DNA of 6,345 nucleotides from Armatimonadota bacterium (GTDB lineage: Bacteria > Armatimonadota > Fimbriimonadia > Fimbriimonadales > ATM1): contig JACDEQ010000130.1 of NCBI GenBank assembly GCA_013816225.1, positions 1 through 6,345 of the forward strand. The letters are read 5' to 3'. The notes under the pieces are model-generated. The model saw only the letters and a list, made by a program, of their open reading frames with translations, was not told the DNA's origin and did not search any database. This document shows positions 5,248 to 6,345 of the stretch, one piece after another; the stretch's first letter is position 1, and every line of letters starts with the position of its first letter. The position numbers were made by a program, and so were the translations under genes.

Positions 5248-6289
5248 TGGTCGCTCGATCTCCAATTTCTGATTTCAGCAAAAACGTCAGATAGTCGCTC
5301 AGCCCTCGGACAGGCTTGCGGTTCACCTCGGTGACCACATCCCACTTCCTGATCCCGGCCTTCTCCACAGGCGATCCTGGGGCGACATCGGAAACCACCA
5401 ATCCATGTTCCGGCGGATTGTCGCCGACTTGCTGCTCGAAGTCAGGATGACCCAGAACGTAAGTTGGAGCGAAACGTACGATTCCTAAGTCGGCATGCCG
5501 AACCCGGCCGTATTTGCGGATGTCGTCCACGGCCCTGCGAACCCTGTTGCTGGGAATCGCGAACCCGATTCCCACGCTTCCGCGGTTCGGAGTAGCAATG
5601 ACTGTGTTGATCCCGATAACCTGGCCGTGAATATTGCCCAGCGCGCCGCCGCTGTTCCCCTGATTGATCGCGGCGTCCGTTTGGATTGCGCCGACCAACG
5701 GTGCGCTTGTGGGACCGCCAGGTAAATCCCGGTTGACGGCGCTCACGATGCCCACGCTAAGGGTTCCTTCATAGCCGAGCGGGTTGCCCACGGCGAGCAC
5801 CCACTGGCCCACTTGCACGTCGTCGCTATCGCCAAGTTCCACTGCCGGCAAGTTCGTGGCATTGACTTTGATGAGCGCGAGGTCTGCGATACCGTCGCTT
5901 CCGACCACGGTCGCGCGAAATTGCTTCGAGTTCGTAAGGTTCACGAGGATTTCGTCGCCGCCCGCGATGACGTGGTTGTTGGTGACGATGTAACCGTCGC
6001 TCGTGATGATGACCCCCGAGCCCTGGCCCTTCATCTCCGGGGAGTCGCTAAACGGTGACGATTGGAGGACGTCTACACTGACCACAGCTGGAATCAGCTT
6101 GGCTGTCGCCTTGCCGAACGCGATCTCACCAGGCTGCTTTGTGTACTTGACCGGCATGGTTTTGGCAAACTGGCTTAGGCTCTTCGCGCCCGAAGTACCT
6201 TGAAGCCTCTCATGGAGAGCGAGCGCTGCAAACACACCTCCGAAGCAAACCAGAAACATGAGCGAATAGGGCAACCATCGGTTTTTCAC
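5183..6289 (-). CDS. HtrA/DegP-type serine protease with one PDZ domain
   Basis: A 368-residue trypsin-like protease of the S1C family, anchored in the membrane with its catalytic domain outside, where it would degrade or process damaged envelope proteins. Residues 5-25 form the membrane helix. The protease domain spans about 57-260: GQGSGVIITSDGYIVTNNHV with His106, GIADLALIKV with Asp136, VLAVGNPLGYEGTLSVGIVS at 164-183, and TDAAINQGNSGGAL at 204-217 with Ser213. The triad is complete. A PDZ domain follows (about 265-365), with GLVVSDVAPGSPVEKAGI and GLSDYLTFL. One PDZ domain and an N-terminal anchor match the DegS or Gram-positive HtrA layout rather than DegP. The start is a GTG with AAAGGAG 10 nt upstream. 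It lies 1 nt beyond the stop of an upstream gene, so the two are probably an operon. Confidence 0.95.
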   Translation of the reverse strand: MKNRWLPYSLMFLVCFGGVFAALALHERLQGTSGAKSLSQFAKTMPVKYTKQPGEIAFGKATAKLIPAVVSVDVLQSSPFSDSPEMKGQGSGVIITSDGYIVTNNHVIAGGDEILVNLTNSKQFRATVVGSDGIADLALIKVNATNLPAVELGDSDDVQVGQWVLAVGNPLGYEGTLSVGIVSAVNRDLPGGPTSAPLVGAIQTDAAINQGNSGGALGNIHGQVIGINTVIATPNRGSVGIGFAIPSNRVRRAVDDIRKYGRVRHADLGIVRFAPTYVLGHPDFEQQVGDNPPEHGLVVSDVAPGSPVEKAGIRKWDVVTEVNRKPVRGLSDYLTFLLKSEIGDRATIKYWSRGAMKSANVVFAEVDR

Positions 6290-6290
6290 G

Positions 6291-6345
6291 CTAGATATGC
6301 TCCTTTACCGACGCAAGTTCGATCGCAGCCCGAGCGGCCTCGTCG
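6291..6345 (-). CDS. C-terminal end of an upstream gene, partial
   Basis: The minus strand is open from the window edge to a TAG at 6293-6291, giving the tail DEAARAAIELASVKEHI, probably a helix. The stop falls between the ribosome binding site and the start codon of the protease gene, a typical tight operon junction. Seventeen residues are too few to name the protein. Confidence 0.5.
   Translation of the reverse strand, partial: DEAARAAIELASVKEHI
6300..6306 (-). promoter_or_regulatory. Ribosome binding site of the HtrA-type protease gene
   Basis: AAAGGAG on the minus strand, 10 nt before the GTG start at 6289. It supports a GTG start; it sits within the last codons of the upstream gene. 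Confidence 0.75.

Overview
The window carries about eight genes of a free-living, moderately high-GC bacterium. The combination of a sporulation-SigH-type sigma factor outside any visible sporulation locus, a secreted-protein tail and small envelope proteins would fit Armatimonadota (Fimbriimonas-like) or a neighbouring phylum. That placement is inferred from remembered family resemblance only and is held at low to moderate confidence.

Layout: positions 1-287 (+) hold the C-terminal end of a probable secreted protein, closed by a hairpin at 314-340. Positions 349-1648 (-) hold a two-gene regulatory unit: a SigH-like sigma-70 factor, then 37 nt later a NarL/FixJ-type regulator whose receiver domain has lost most of its phosphorylation residues. 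Upstream of the sigma gene lies a 267-nt gene-free stretch containing a degenerate 21-bp tandem repeat (1801-1906). A small, very acidic protein (1916-2212, -) follows, divergent from a translationally coupled pair: a membrane-anchored alpha/beta hydrolase and a DUF72 (YecE-like) protein (2288-3882, +).

Next come two adjacent plus-strand envelope genes that each need one frame change to read through. The first (3985-4739) is an exported protein resembling the TTHB210-like/DUF5602 family. The second (4812-5247) is a small three-helix membrane protein. The first frame change falls in the right arm of a perfect 30-bp palindrome (4148-4177), the most striking structure in the window. The second lies at a G-run in a similar GGGCTTT context. 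They need opposite corrections, so they are independent events: sequencing or assembly errors, or real indels.

The right end (5183-6289, -) holds an intact membrane-anchored HtrA/DegP-type serine protease with one PDZ domain, preceded by the last codons of another minus-strand gene. Taken together, the window looks like envelope maintenance (protease, exported protein, membrane protein) beside a regulator pair. No phage, insertion sequence, CRISPR array, tRNA or rRNA gene was seen, and no convincing new multi-gene system.
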